NCBI GenBank assembly: GCA_910585545.1
Contig: CAJUFN010000003.1
Location: 74,984-138,983, forward strand
Direction of reading: 5' to 3'
Length of the DNA stretch: 64,000 nt
DNA from: an uncultured Lachnospiraceae bacterium
GTDB taxonomy: Bacteria; Bacillota; Clostridia; Lachnospirales; Lachnospiraceae
Of the stretch, positions 19,328 to 29,800 are shown piece by piece (within the stretch, counting starts at the first letter, position 1; every line of letters starts with the position of its first letter). A program made the position numbers and the translations under genes. The notes below the pieces were generated by a model. That model did no database searches, was not told the origin of the DNA, and saw only the letters and a list, made by a program, of their open reading frames with translations.

Positions 19328-20272
19328 CTAATGTTTCTTCCATTCTTCGGTTGGAACCGGAACCGTATTTAGGATTTCTTCGATTAAAGCTTCCTCACCC
19401 TTGGTTCTCCCTGCCGCAGCTGCCAGTCCGATTCTATGTGACAGCACCGGAACTGCTATACTCTTGATATCTTCCGGAATCACATAATCTCTGCCCCCAA
19501 CCATGGCAAATCCTTGTGCTGCCCTTATAAATGCCAATGTGCCTCTTGGACTGACACCATACTCTGCTTTTTCGTGTCTTCTTGTCGCACGCACAATCTC
19601 AATCATGTAATCCAGCAAATCTCCATGGATATAAATCTCCTGGCACTGTTTCTGCAATGCTGCTATCTCTTCTTTCGTGCACACGCTGCCCAGACCCGCA
19701 AGCGGTTCTTGTCTCATAAAACGCTCCGCCATGGCAAGTTCCTGTGATTTTGTCATCTCTTCCATCGAGATACGCATCAGAAAACGATCCATCTGTGCCT
19801 CCGGCAGCGGAAATGTCCCCAGATTTTCCACTGGATTCTGTGTTGCAACAACGAAAAACACCGTTTCCAGCGCCCTTGTTACCCCGTCAATCGTCACCTG
19901 ATTCTCCGCCATGCATTCCAAAAGGCTGCTCTGTGTTTTTGGCGTCGCACGATTGATTTCATCCGCCAGCAAAATATTGCAAAACACCGGTCCTTCCTGA
20001 AAAATAAATTTACCTTTTCCGGCATCATAATAATTAAGCCCGGTCACATCGGAGGGCAAAAGATCCGGTGTAAACTGCACGCGCCCAAATTTTCCCTCCA
20101 ATGATTTTGCAAGTGACTTTGCAAGTACCGTCTTTCCGGTCCCCGGCACGTCTTCCAAAAGTACATGTCCTCTTGCCAGTAAACTCGTCAATAATAGTTC
20201 TGTCGTACGCTCGTTTCCAATCATGACCTTTGCAATATTTTCTTTTAATCGTCTTAGAATCTCTAGATCCAT
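19328..20272 (-). CDS. MoxR family AAA ATPase
   Basis: 314 residues. Walker A EDVPGTGKT near residue 40, Walker B LLADEINRA, sensor 1 VVATQNPVENLGTFPLPEAQMDRFL and a C-terminal lid are all present. MoxR ATPases are chaperone-like and work with the DUF58 and VWA partners encoded next to them. The ATG at 20272 has GGAGGAG at 7 bp; the longer open frame upstream lacks support. First gene of the operon. Confidence 0.95.
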   Translation of the reverse strand: MDLEILRRLKENIAKVMIGNERTTELLLTSLLARGHVLLEDVPGTGKTVLAKSLAKSLEGKFGRVQFTPDLLPSDVTGLNYYDAGKGKFIFQEGPVFCNILLADEINRATPKTQSSLLECMAENQVTIDGVTRALETVFFVVATQNPVENLGTFPLPEAQMDRFLMRISMEEMTKSQELAMAERFMRQEPLAGLGSVCTKEEIAALQKQCQEIYIHGDLLDYMIEIVRATRRHEKAEYGVSPRGTLAFIRAAQGFAMVGGRDYVIPEDIKSIAVPVLSHRIGLAAAAGRTKGEEALIEEILNTVPVPTEEWKKH

Positions 20273-20322
20273 CTCGTTCTCCTCCGTTCCTATTCTCCTA
20301 TGACCTTGGCTTTGTCCCACTT

Positions 20323-22932
20323 TTACTCTGTCTCAATCCTCACTTTGCTTCCACCGCAGCCTGCCATAGCCGGCGTCACGATCAACCTCATTCCAATCCG
20401 CTCTTTTATTTCCTCCACATGGGTAATGAGTCCAATATTCATACGGGCATTGCGGATACGCTCCAGTGACTGCATCACAACATCCAGACAACTCTCATCC
20501 AAGGTTCCGAATCCTTCATCCAAGAAAAATAATTCCAATGGTGCATTTCCCTGCATCTGTATCTGTACCGACAATGACAATGCCAGTGCCAAAGACGCCA
20601 TGAATGTTTCTCCGCCGGAAAGAGTTGCCGCCTCTCTTGGCACGCCTCCATTTTTATAGTCCCGGATAAGAAACGCTCCCTTTTCGTCCAATTCCAGTCC
20701 ATAATTGCCATTTGTCATTTCTTTCAAACGGATGTCTGCGTCTACCGATATATATTCCAGATAATACCTTGCCACAAAGTTGACGAATTTTTTCCCGGAA
20801 AGCAAGGACAAAATCTCACCAATCAATGCCATCTGATGTTCATTTTCTTCTTCCTGTTCTTTCAGTGCTTTCCACCTTGCGATTGCCTTTTCCTTTTGCA
20901 CAATCTCCTGACCAAGTAAGACCAGGCGCTCTTTTCCTTCTTCCAAACCTTGCGAAAGCGATTCCTCTTGTAACCTTTTTTCTCTGAGTTCTTCTTCGGA
21001 TACCGACCTTCCATTTAACTGTGTTTCCACTTGCACCTTTCGGATATCGTATTCCTGCCTGTCTTTTTTGTACTTCTCTACGGCAGTCTCGCTTTTGAGC
21101 AATTCCTCTTTCTCCATGCGATTCCGCTCCAGCCATGATTTCATATGTTCCTTTTCTTTTGGAATCGAAACCTCTCCCTCTGCTTCCGTCATTCCTTTTC
21201 CCAGTAAGGCATCGGCAGACTTATATCTTTCATTCTGCACGGCAACGTTCTCTTTCAAATGCTGAAACGCTTTCTTCTTTTCTTCCCATACTTTGGTAGT
21301 TTGCTCTGACTTCTTTTTCAGGGCATCGTTTTGTTTCTCCAGATACCGGACTTTCTCTTCATTCTCCCGCAATTCTTCTTGGGGATTTTTGCAGGTTCCG
21401 CCCCTCTTCTTCCATTCTTCTTGCCATTCTTCCAACTGCACACCATATATCTTTTCCTGCTGCTCTGATCCTGACAACGACAACTGTTTCTTTGTGATGA
21501 TTTCCTGCTGCTTTTTATTTTCTTTCCGTAAATCCGATAATTTCTTTTCTATGCTTTTTCTTTTTTTCCTGGCATTTTCACATGCCTCCACGCCAACTTT
21601 CGCAGTTTTCTTCTTTATATGATGTGTACTTCCGCATACCGGACAAGGCTCACCTTCCGTAAGATTCTCCAAAAGAATTCCTGCAAGATGTTCCTCATAT
21701 AATCTTGTATATTCCTGCTCCCATCTCTCTTTTTCTTCTGTCAGTTCCTGCTCTTTCCGAAGATTCTCTGCCAAAATCTTCTCTTCTGCCGCAAGTTCCT
21801 CTCTGACTTCTTCCTGACTCTTTCGCACACTCGCTATGGTAGTCTGCAGCTCTTTCATCCGCCCTTGCAAAATGACCGCCTCTTTTAAACGTTCATTTTG
21901 AATCTGTAACTGCACTCCTTCTTCCTGCCATGCACGCTGTGCCTTCTCGTATTCTTCATGCAGCGATTTCCACTCTTTTTCCAGAAGTTCCTTTTCCGAA
22001 GACAGCTGTGCTTCCTCTTTCGTAATATTGTCCAATTCTGCTTTTTCTTTCGCATATGCATCCCATAACTGACCGAGCCGTTCTGCAATGTTAGCTAATG
22101 CAATATCCTTTTCTTTCTTCTGTATTTTTTCTTCCTGTTCCAGTAAACTTTGCCGATGTGCTTCTATCTTCTTTAACTCCTGTAAAAGCACAAAAATCTC
22201 TTCTTTTTCTTTTAGAAAAACCTCACATGCCGTCTTTTCTTTCTGCATCTCTTCCAGCTGCTTTTTAAGCTTCTTTTGCTCTTTCTTCTGTTCTTTTAAG
22301 AGATTCTCCTCTGCCGGCTCCAACGTTTCTTTTGCGCCCTCGATTCTCTGCTTCTTCGCCAGCAGCACATTTCTTCGCTTCTTTGTACGATTCGCAAGGA
22401 TCTCTCCGTAAAGTTCCAGATGAAATAACCGCTCCAGCATTTCATTGCGGTCTGCGCCCGTCAGTTTTAAAAATTCCGAGAATTTTCCCTGGGGCAGGAT
22501 GACCGTACGGAAGAAATCCTCTTTGGTCAGCCCGATGATGTTCTGTATCATCTTTGTCACTTCCGTTACTTTGTCCGCAAGCACCTCTTTGCTATTCTCA
22601 AGTACCAACCTTGCATAATCTGTCTTGATCCCGCCTATTCTTTTGTCTCTCTTAAATCCTCTCGTAATTCGATACGTATCTACTTTTTCCGAGCGAATCT
22701 GAAATACATACTCCACAGATGCTTTTTCACAGTTGACATTCATATAGTTCTTGCTCTCTCTGGCTACGCTCCCATAAAGCGCTAACGTGATTCCATCGAG
22801 AATACTGGTCTTTCCACTCCCGGTCGGACCGAATATCCCAAACAATCCCATGGAGGTCAGAAGCGCAAAATCAATTTCCTGCTTTTCCTCAAAGCTGTTA
22901 ATTCCCGTCATCACTAACCGTAATGGTTTCAT
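20323..22932 (-). CDS. sbcC: Exonuclease subunit SbcC (Rad50-like)
   Basis: 869 residues, an SMC-like ATPase that forms a DNA end-processing nuclease with SbcD. Walker A GPTGSGKTSILDGI is near residue 35. Two long coiled-coil arms flank a zinc-hook CPVC near residue 432. The ABC signature LSGGETFMASLALAL and Walker B FFLDEGFGTLDE are in the C-terminal 130 residues. The start overlaps the end of sbcD by 35 bp, so the two are translationally coupled. Confidence 0.97.
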   Translation of the reverse strand: MKPLRLVMTGINSFEEKQEIDFALLTSMGLFGIFGPTGSGKTSILDGITLALYGSVARESKNYMNVNCEKASVEYVFQIRSEKVDTYRITRGFKRDKRIGGIKTDYARLVLENSKEVLADKVTEVTKMIQNIIGLTKEDFFRTVILPQGKFSEFLKLTGADRNEMLERLFHLELYGEILANRTKKRRNVLLAKKQRIEGAKETLEPAEENLLKEQKKEQKKLKKQLEEMQKEKTACEVFLKEKEEIFVLLQELKKIEAHRQSLLEQEEKIQKKEKDIALANIAERLGQLWDAYAKEKAELDNITKEEAQLSSEKELLEKEWKSLHEEYEKAQRAWQEEGVQLQIQNERLKEAVILQGRMKELQTTIASVRKSQEEVREELAAEEKILAENLRKEQELTEEKERWEQEYTRLYEEHLAGILLENLTEGEPCPVCGSTHHIKKKTAKVGVEACENARKKRKSIEKKLSDLRKENKKQQEIITKKQLSLSGSEQQEKIYGVQLEEWQEEWKKRGGTCKNPQEELRENEEKVRYLEKQNDALKKKSEQTTKVWEEKKKAFQHLKENVAVQNERYKSADALLGKGMTEAEGEVSIPKEKEHMKSWLERNRMEKEELLKSETAVEKYKKDRQEYDIRKVQVETQLNGRSVSEEELREKRLQEESLSQGLEEGKERLVLLGQEIVQKEKAIARWKALKEQEEENEHQMALIGEILSLLSGKKFVNFVARYYLEYISVDADIRLKEMTNGNYGLELDEKGAFLIRDYKNGGVPREAATLSGGETFMASLALALSLSVQIQMQGNAPLELFFLDEGFGTLDESCLDVVMQSLERIRNARMNIGLITHVEEIKERIGMRLIVTPAMAGCGGSKVRIETE

Positions 22933-24133
22933 CTTCTTCCTCCTCCAAAAGTACGTTTAATAACTTTGTAATTTCCTCCGGCACCGCTTCGCTGCCCCGG
23001 ACCTCTTTATAATAAACTTCAAACAATTCCTGTACGCTCTTTTGTTTCCAATCGGTATATTTATATTCTTTTTCACTCGTCCTCCACACCGGAATGATTT
23101 CCAAAATATCTTCTTTTTCCTGCTTTAACGCCTTTAACTGGTCTTCCAAAATCACCCCATCCGTGCGAATCTGCATATATACCCAGCACGATCTATTCAC
23201 ATTTTCCCTGCATTTTTCAAGCGCCTCTTCATAGCTTTCGCATTTCCACAGCTCAATTGGTTTGGGATTCGGCAGATAGATTTCTTCCGTCACCGGCTCC
23301 TCTCCTGGATGCATCGTTACCATACGACAACTCTTTGCCACCGCATGTTCCCCCTTATGATAAGGCAGAATCGAGCCGCTGTAACAGATACGCCCATCTG
23401 TTCCCGGAACTTTCTGCGGCTTATGCACATGTCCAAGGGCAATGTAATCTGCATGTTCCGGAAAAATATTCGCTGGCAAAATATAAGAACCGCCAAGCTG
23501 CACGCTTCGCTCAGACCCATCCGGTGTACTGCCGAATGTATAAACATGACTTACCATAAGATTTACCGCGCCTTCTTCAAAATGTTGATCACATTTTAAA
23601 AACCACTGTTCCATCCGTTTCGTATAATCCGCAATACGCTCGTCCTCTTCATTATTGGTATACAATACTTCGTTCAATCGTTTCTCGCTGGGATAGGCCG
23701 CGCATACTACAATCACTTTTTCCTCTCCGCAGGAAAAAGAAAATGCACCCTCTCCCAAAGATGTAATCTCATACTTTCCATATCGTCCGGACGATATCTC
23801 GGATTTTGGAGTCCCATAAATCAGGATACCATGCTCTTTGGCAAGCGGACGTACTGCCTCTAACCTTAAGGGCTGGTCATGATTTCCGCCCACAACCACC
23901 ACGAGACATTCTCCATCCCGCCCAAATGTTTTTAACATCTCATAGAACAGTTCTTCCGCCTGTGCGCTTGGATTGCTGTTGTCGAACACGTCTCCGGCAA
24001 TCACGACCATATCCGGCTTTTTCTCCTGCATCTCGTGTGTCAGATAACCAAGCACCTCTCTTTGTTCCGCAAGCCTGCTCCTTCCTTCCAAAAGCTTGCC
24101 AAGATGCCAGTCTGCTGTGTGTAAAACCTTCAT
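22898..24133 (-). CDS. sbcD: Exonuclease subunit SbcD (Mre11-like)
   Basis: 411 residues. A calcineurin-like phosphoesterase with the motifs HTADWHLGK at the N-terminus, GDVFDNSNP, GNHDQPLRL and, further on, SHVYTFG and GHVHKPQ, supplying the two-metal nuclease site. With SbcC it cuts hairpins and blocked DNA ends. It lies 3 bp after niaR and overlaps sbcC. Confidence 0.97.
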   Translation of the reverse strand: MKVLHTADWHLGKLLEGRSRLAEQREVLGYLTHEMQEKKPDMVVIAGDVFDNSNPSAQAEELFYEMLKTFGRDGECLVVVVGGNHDQPLRLEAVRPLAKEHGILIYGTPKSEISSGRYGKYEITSLGEGAFSFSCGEEKVIVVCAAYPSEKRLNEVLYTNNEEDERIADYTKRMEQWFLKCDQHFEEGAVNLMVSHVYTFGSTPDGSERSVQLGGSYILPANIFPEHADYIALGHVHKPQKVPGTDGRICYSGSILPYHKGEHAVAKSCRMVTMHPGEEPVTEEIYLPNPKPIELWKCESYEEALEKCRENVNRSCWVYMQIRTDGVILEDQLKALKQEKEDILEIIPVWRTSEKEYKYTDWKQKSVQELFEVYYKEVRGSEAVPEEITKLLNVLLEEEEDETITVSDDGN

Positions 24134-24136
24134 ATA

Positions 24137-24652
24137 TTACCATTCTATTCCTAAGAGGAATCCTTTCTCTTTTAATTCTTCGATAATTGCTTCCAAATCC
24201 TCCTGTGTCTTAGCTTCTATTGTATGGAAGTGTCTTCCTGACGTCAGATTTTTAAGTGGTCTTGACTGCCCGGATGCGATTCCCTTTACAAATGTCTTCA
24301 CATCTTTTCTGGAGGCGAGATTCAATTCTGCCTTCAAATGCCCATAAATCTCATGTTTTACAAACACATCTGCTACGCATCCGCCCATGTCTACTACTGC
24401 ATTTAACTCGTCCTCAATCTGTTCATCGCTGTGCCATACTTCCACGACACAGTAAATTTTTTCCGTCTGCTGCAAAAGATATCCCTTTGTCGTAGAAAAA
24501 ATCTCATAATCCCCTGCTCGAAGAAGTGCAATGTCCTGCACGATCACCTGACGGCTCACCTCATACTTTTTTGCAAGCGCCGTTCCGGAAATCGGCTCTT
24601 TTGCATGCATTATATCGTTTATAATTCCTTGTCTTCTCTCGTCCCCTGTCAT
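24137..24652 (-). CDS. niaR: Niacin-responsive repressor NiaR (NadR-type, 3H domain)
   Basis: 171 residues. The N-terminal winged helix (GTALAKKYEVSRQVIVQDIALLR) is followed by a 3H domain (about residues 75-170) with three conserved histidines in the metal and nicotinate site (VKHEIYGHLKAELN, RHFHTIEA). Firmicutes NiaR represses NAD synthesis and niacin uptake genes when nicotinate is plentiful. No such target is next to it; it is joined to sbcDC in an operon instead, with a 3-bp gap. Confidence 0.92.
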   Translation of the reverse strand: MTGDERRQGIINDIMHAKEPISGTALAKKYEVSRQVIVQDIALLRAGDYEIFSTTKGYLLQQTEKIYCVVEVWHSDEQIEDELNAVVDMGGCVADVFVKHEIYGHLKAELNLASRKDVKTFVKGIASGQSRPLKNLTSGRHFHTIEAKTQEDLEAIIEELKEKGFLLGIEW

Positions 24653-24822
24653 CTTGAAACTCCTCTTCTTTATTATAAATTTCCGACTTGCTTTTCTCTC
24701 TTTTTAAGTATATCTGTCTCTTTGAAATCTGTCAAAAAGTTTCAGAAAGTACTGGATTTTTGCTTTTCGCTTTTATATAATAAAGTGGAAAAATAACATA
24801 TCTAATAAAGGAGGTTCTTCCA

Positions 24823-25269
24823 ATGAGCAAAATAGATGAAGTAAGAGCAGCTATGGTCGCTGCCATGAAAGCAGGCAACAAAGAAGCAAAAGAATCCTAT
24901 TCTCTTTTACTCTCTGCTTTGAAGAATAAAGCAATCGACAAACGTGCCGACCTTACCGAAGAAGAAGAGACACAGGTTATATTAAAAGAAATCAAACAAA
25001 CTAAAGAAACTTTAGATGCTACACCGGCAGAGCGTACCGATATCATCGAGGAATGCCAAAACCGTCTGGCAGTTTTAGAGCAATTTGCTCCAAAACTCAT
25101 GGATGAAGCAGAGATCAAATCTGTGATCGAAGGCGTCCTTGCCGAACTTGGAATCACTGCTCCAACCGGAAAAGATAAAGGAAATATCATGAAAAACCTG
25201 ATGCCGAAAGTAAAAGGAAAAGCAGACGGCAAACTGGTAAATGAGATTCTTGGAACTTATATGCAGTAA
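24823..25269 (+). CDS. GatB/YqeY domain protein
   Basis: 148 residues. A stand-alone YqeY domain: N-terminal helix bundle (MSKIDEVRAAMVAAMKAGNKEA) and the C-terminal tail domain related to that of GatB (KGNIMKNLMPKVKGKADGKLVNEIL). The latter binds tRNA in GatB, so a tRNA-related role is usually assumed but unproved. AAAGGAGG precedes the ATG. A clear terminator follows. It diverges from niaR. Confidence 0.93.
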   Translation: MSKIDEVRAAMVAAMKAGNKEAKESYSLLLSALKNKAIDKRADLTEEEETQVILKEIKQTKETLDATPAERTDIIEECQNRLAVLEQFAPKLMDEAEIKSVIEGVLAELGITAPTGKDKGNIMKNLMPKVKGKADGKLVNEILGTYMQ

Positions 25270-25276
25270 ATGAAAC

Positions 25277-25314
25277 GGGAGTATGTCAGAAATGATATGC
25301 TCCCTTGTTTTTTT
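25277..25314 (+). terminator. Rho-independent terminator of the yqeY gene
   Basis: GGGAGTAT (25277-25284) pairs with ATGCTCCC (25297-25304) with one G-T pair, followed by TTGTTTTTTT. It lies 8 bp after the stop codon. Confidence 0.85.
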
Positions 25315-25387
25315 CGAAATTCGCGCATATAATAAAAGTGTGATTTTAAAACACCAAAACCTTAATAAAAATGTGAGGGATGAATCT

Positions 25388-26722
25388 ATGGAACGATTTA
25401 TTTTGAAAAAGCTACTAAACTGGAAAAACTCTCCTTACCGCAAACCCTTAATCTTGAAGGGTGTGCGTCAGGTGGGTAAGACTTGGATTCTCAAAGAGTT
25501 TGGTAAACGCTATTATGAAAATACTGCCTATTTTAACTTTGATGAGAATGAGGAATACAAGCAATTCTTTGAGACTACTAAGGACATTACACGTATTCTG
25601 CAAAATTTGATGCTGGCCAGCGGTCAGAAGATTCTACCAGAAAAGACACTCATCATCTTCGATGAAGTACAGGACTGCCCAAATGTCATTAACTCTATGA
25701 AGTATTTTTGCGAAAATGCCCCACAGTATCATATTGCCTGCGCAGGTTCTCTGCTAGGCATCGCCCTGGCAAAGCCATCTTCTTTTCCTGTAGGCAAAGT
25801 CAACTTTATGCAGATTGATCCTATGACTTTTGAAGAATTTCTGCTTGCCAATGGTGATGATAATCTACTGGCATTTTTACAAAGTTGGGATACCATTGAA
25901 CCGATTCCTAATGCATTTTTCAATCCTCTTTATGAGAAATTGAAAATGTACTATGTCACCGGTGGTATGCCTGAATCTGTGCTAATGTGGACGGAAGCTC
26001 GTGACGTTTCTGCTATGCAGGAAGCCTTGGCTGGCATCATTGGTGCCTATGAACGTGATTTTGCCAAGCATCCCAATATCAGCGAATTCCCAAAGATCTC
26101 TATGATTTGGAAATCCATCCCTTCCCAGTTGGCAAGAGAAAATAAAAAGTTCATTTACAAGGTTGTCAAAGAAGGTGCAAGAGCCCGCGAATACGAGAAC
26201 GCTTTGCAGTGGCTGGTAGATGCCCGGCTGGTGCATAAGATTTACCGCAGCTTGGCTCCCGGTCTGCCGGTAGCAGCCTATGATGATCTGTCTGCATTTA
26301 AAATTTATTTGGTAGATGTGGGTCTGCTCCGCCGTCTGGCACAGTTAGCTCCTACCGCTTTCGGAGAGGGCAACCGCCTGTTCACTGAGTTTAAGGGCGC
26401 ACTGACGGAAAATTTCGTGCTGCAAACTCTGATCACGCAATTCGAAGTGGTTCCTCGCTACTGGACACAAAGCAATCCTCCGTATGAGGTGGATTTCCTG
26501 ATTCAGCGAGAAAATGACATTTTCCCTGTTGAGGTCAAATCCGAAGCCAATATATCCAGTAAAAGTCTTAGGAAATTCAAAGAGCTGTTCCCGGACAAAA
26601 CCCGCCTCCGTATTCGTTTCTCTCTTGATAACCTAAAACTGGATGATGATGTATTGAACATTCCTCTGTTCATGGCAGGTCAGGCTGATAAACTGATTGG
26701 ATTGGCATTAAAACATCGATAA
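25388..26722 (+). CDS. AAA ATPase with DUF4143 domain
   Basis: 444 residues. Walker A GVRQVGKTWILKEF near residue 25 and Walker B LIIFDEVQDC near 95 mark the ATPase half. The C-terminal DUF4143 half ends with an EVDFLIQ ... FPVEVKSE pattern that matches a PD-(D/E)XK nuclease-like core. These proteins are common in anaerobes and accessory regions; their role is unknown. The ATG at 25388 has GAGGG at 8 bp and starts at the homologous MERFILKKL; the longer frame reads through the yqeY terminator. Marks the start of the accessory region. Confidence 0.9.
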   Translation: MERFILKKLLNWKNSPYRKPLILKGVRQVGKTWILKEFGKRYYENTAYFNFDENEEYKQFFETTKDITRILQNLMLASGQKILPEKTLIIFDEVQDCPNVINSMKYFCENAPQYHIACAGSLLGIALAKPSSFPVGKVNFMQIDPMTFEEFLLANGDDNLLAFLQSWDTIEPIPNAFFNPLYEKLKMYYVTGGMPESVLMWTEARDVSAMQEALAGIIGAYERDFAKHPNISEFPKISMIWKSIPSQLARENKKFIYKVVKEGARAREYENALQWLVDARLVHKIYRSLAPGLPVAAYDDLSAFKIYLVDVGLLRRLAQLAPTAFGEGNRLFTEFKGALTENFVLQTLITQFEVVPRYWTQSNPPYEVDFLIQRENDIFPVEVKSEANISSKSLRKFKELFPDKTRLRIRFSLDNLKLDDDVLNIPLFMAGQADKLIGLALKHR

Positions 26723-26774
26723 TAGTATGTAGCATAAATGTTAGAAACTTTTCTTTTTTTATAGAGATAATTTT

Positions 26775-26812
26775 AGGGAAAGCAACGCCTTAAACGAATC
26801 GCTGCTTTCCCT
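26775..26812. terminator. Hairpin between convergent genes
   Basis: AGGGAAAGCA (26775-26784) pairs with TGCTTTCCCT (26803-26812). It lies between the convergent ATPase gene and the large beta-helix gene and may serve both. U tracts are weak on both sides. Confidence 0.5.
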
Positions 26813-26828
26813 TAGTAATTTACTTATT

Positions 26829-29800
26829 TTAATTTACTTTCTTTTTCCAGGCTACCAGCACTGCCAAAACCGCTGCTAGTCCTGCTGCCACAGGTATTGC
26901 CGCATTAGTGCTGTCACCTGTTTTTGCCGCTGTATTACTAGCTGTTTTATTTTTTGTCTTCTCCGTACTTGTTGTCTTGCCTACGGCAGCCATCTTATCT
27001 TTTACATTATCAGAAACTACTTTATCTTCTGCTTCCGCATTCGCTGCTTTCACTGCCTCTTCCAATGCCGCTGCTGCCGCATCGACTGCCTTCTGGTCTG
27101 CATTCTCATCTTCGAATACTTCTGCTGCTTGCGCATATGCTGCTCTCACTGCTTTTGCCGTTTCTGCGCTGCATGCACTTAAGTCCATCGCTTTTACTTT
27201 TCCAAGTAATTGTTCTAACTTGTCTTTGTTCGGTACTTCTCTTAAACCAAAGATTGCATTCAAAAGTTTCGTACGTGCTGCGTCGATTTCTGCCTGAAGC
27301 GTATTCCCTTCTGCCAATATTGTTTCTGCTTCCTGCAGTGCTTCAGCAAATGATGTCCAGCTGCCTGGTGTGTACTTCGCTTCACTTTCCTCTCTTGCAG
27401 TTACTACAAGGGATTCCAGCCTCTCCATATTTCCTTTGAATTCCAGGAGGTGTACTGTCTTAAGAAGGTCGCCATATGCCTTGTCGATCTCTGCCTGGGT
27501 TGCTGTTGGTTTATTATTTACTATGATTGCATCTGAGAGAGCCTTTTCAAACATTTCTCTCACTCTTGCAACTACATATTTGTAGCTTGACTCTTCTTTT
27601 GCTTCTTTCGCGTATTCAATCAGCACCGCTAAGTCTGTCAACTCTCCTATTCCTTCTGTCATAATAGTAACTACAACAGAATCACTCTTTGTTGAATCAA
27701 CATTGGAAGTTGCTGTAACCAGGTATTTCCCTGCCGGCGTCTGCACAGTAGTAGTCAACAACCCGTTTTCATCAATCAAAAGCCCTGGTATGGATGTCGT
27801 AGTATCTTGACTGTCAGCCGGTACAACACTCCATGTCACACCACCATTTATTTCATGATTTGCATCAATGATTAACGGTAATTGAATACTTTCGGCCGCC
27901 CCAATGACGAATCCGCCTTCCGGAATTTCCTCCTTCGGAATAATAACTGATGCAATTTCTGCTACCGTTTTTACAACTATGGATGGGCTGTACCCATATG
28001 GATTATCATATCCCGCAGGCACTTCCAACTGACCTCTAAACACATATCTTGTCGGTCCGTTGTCCATGTTATACGGAGGTTCTCCATCCCAGCGTATAAT
28101 CGGAACTTCTATTAGGGTTCCATCGTCCAATATTATATTGAGCTTGTCCCGAAGTCCAAGCTCCGATACCGGTTTTCCAAATGGAATGACAATGCCAGGA
28201 AGGTCTTGCATAGCCACATATATTTTCGCAGTCACCGTAACTTGAATCTTGATTGGCAAGTTTGTGTAAGCAGATGTTCCCTTTACAGTGAATGTTCCTC
28301 GTTTACTATATAATTCTTCCGGAACATTTTCCCAGTCCACTGGAATCTCTCTCGATGTTCCGTCAGAATACTTAAGAGAAACTGTCTCTGGAAGCACCGG
28401 TGCTATTGCGCGCTTTGTAGTAATCGGCGCTACCTCGACACCTTCCTCGTATGTATTACTAATAATCAATGACGGCGCATAGTCTACATGTTTTGACTCA
28501 TCTCCTAAAATGTCTTTTGCATAGGCTGTGGCACCTTCCTTGGAAATAAAATCAAAACCCGAGTTATCATCATCGTATCCTGTACTATCGGTAATTGCAA
28601 TAAGAAAACTGATCGAATCACCCTTTGCATTCTTGATTGCCTCTGTAACATCAAGCTCAATCGTATGATTATTGTTCATAATATCTTTATTAACAAATTC
28701 TACTCCATCCATGACAATTTCCGAATCCGTCCACCACTCAGAAGCCTGTGCCCATGTTACTGTATCTTCTGTCCATTCCTTATCGCCGATATTATAAATC
28801 CACAGTTTTCTAGCCGTACCTTCGAGACCTCCTTTTTGACCTGCAAGGTCATAACGCGATACATGAAGCTGTATTTTTGCATTCTTCACAGATGCTTTAT
28901 CGCCGTCAAACTCTGCAAGATCAAACCGAATCAATGAACGACGATTATATTTCGATGTGGGTTTTCCATCATTTCCGCATGCATTTTTTACTTTCAATGT
29001 ATAGTTGTTATTGAAACTGTAGTATGTAGATGCATTTGACCCATATGGATATTTTCCACGCGTATCACTTGTGCCTGTTGTAATCGTTCCTTCTGCATTT
29101 ACCCCAGAACCATATTCAATATATGCATCCTCGCTTGCTGCAAATTTCTTTGTTCCAGTCTCTTCTGATACCATACCCACTACTTTAATTACTGCAACTG
29201 CTTTTTCTTCCAAATCTTCTACACTGCCCTCCACTGTATAGATGCCTTCTGTTGTATACTGATCATAAGTGAGTTCATCCCATACAACAGCCTGTTCTTC
29301 ACTATACACTGCACCGGTCACAGAATCTTTGTAATTAACCATAACTGTTTTTGGAAGTGCCGGATAAATACCTGCCTCTGCCTCCACAGTAACTGACTCA
29401 ATTCCGGTAAACCCAAGCCTAGGTATACTAAATTGGTGCGCGCCGATATCCGGGTTGCCTTCTACTTTGTTTCCAAAAATATCCTTTTTAACGGCTCCGC
29501 TTGTCTTCTTCCCTGTCCCAAGTGCCGGTGAATCTTCCTGCAGCTTGAATCCTTCCAGATTCTTACGAAGTGTCTCTACAGAACATCTCTCATAAATGTC
29601 TTCTGCTGCTGTACTTTCAAGACTCTCCTGCTGCTCCTCAAGAAATGCAACTCCTGTTTCCTCAAGTACAAGTCTTGGATCTTCGCCAATGTTATTCCCC
29701 TGTGCAAGTTCTTCTGCATCAAATCCACAGTTGAAAAATGGCGTAGCATCTCCTGTCTTTGTACTATAAAGAATATTATTGGTCATATATGTACCCGGAT

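Noticed and set aside
26900..27600. Repeated DNA shared with 39400-40350, first suspected as a mobile repeat
   Set aside because: It is coding similarity of the paralogous FIVAR repeats and sorting signals, in frame in both genes.
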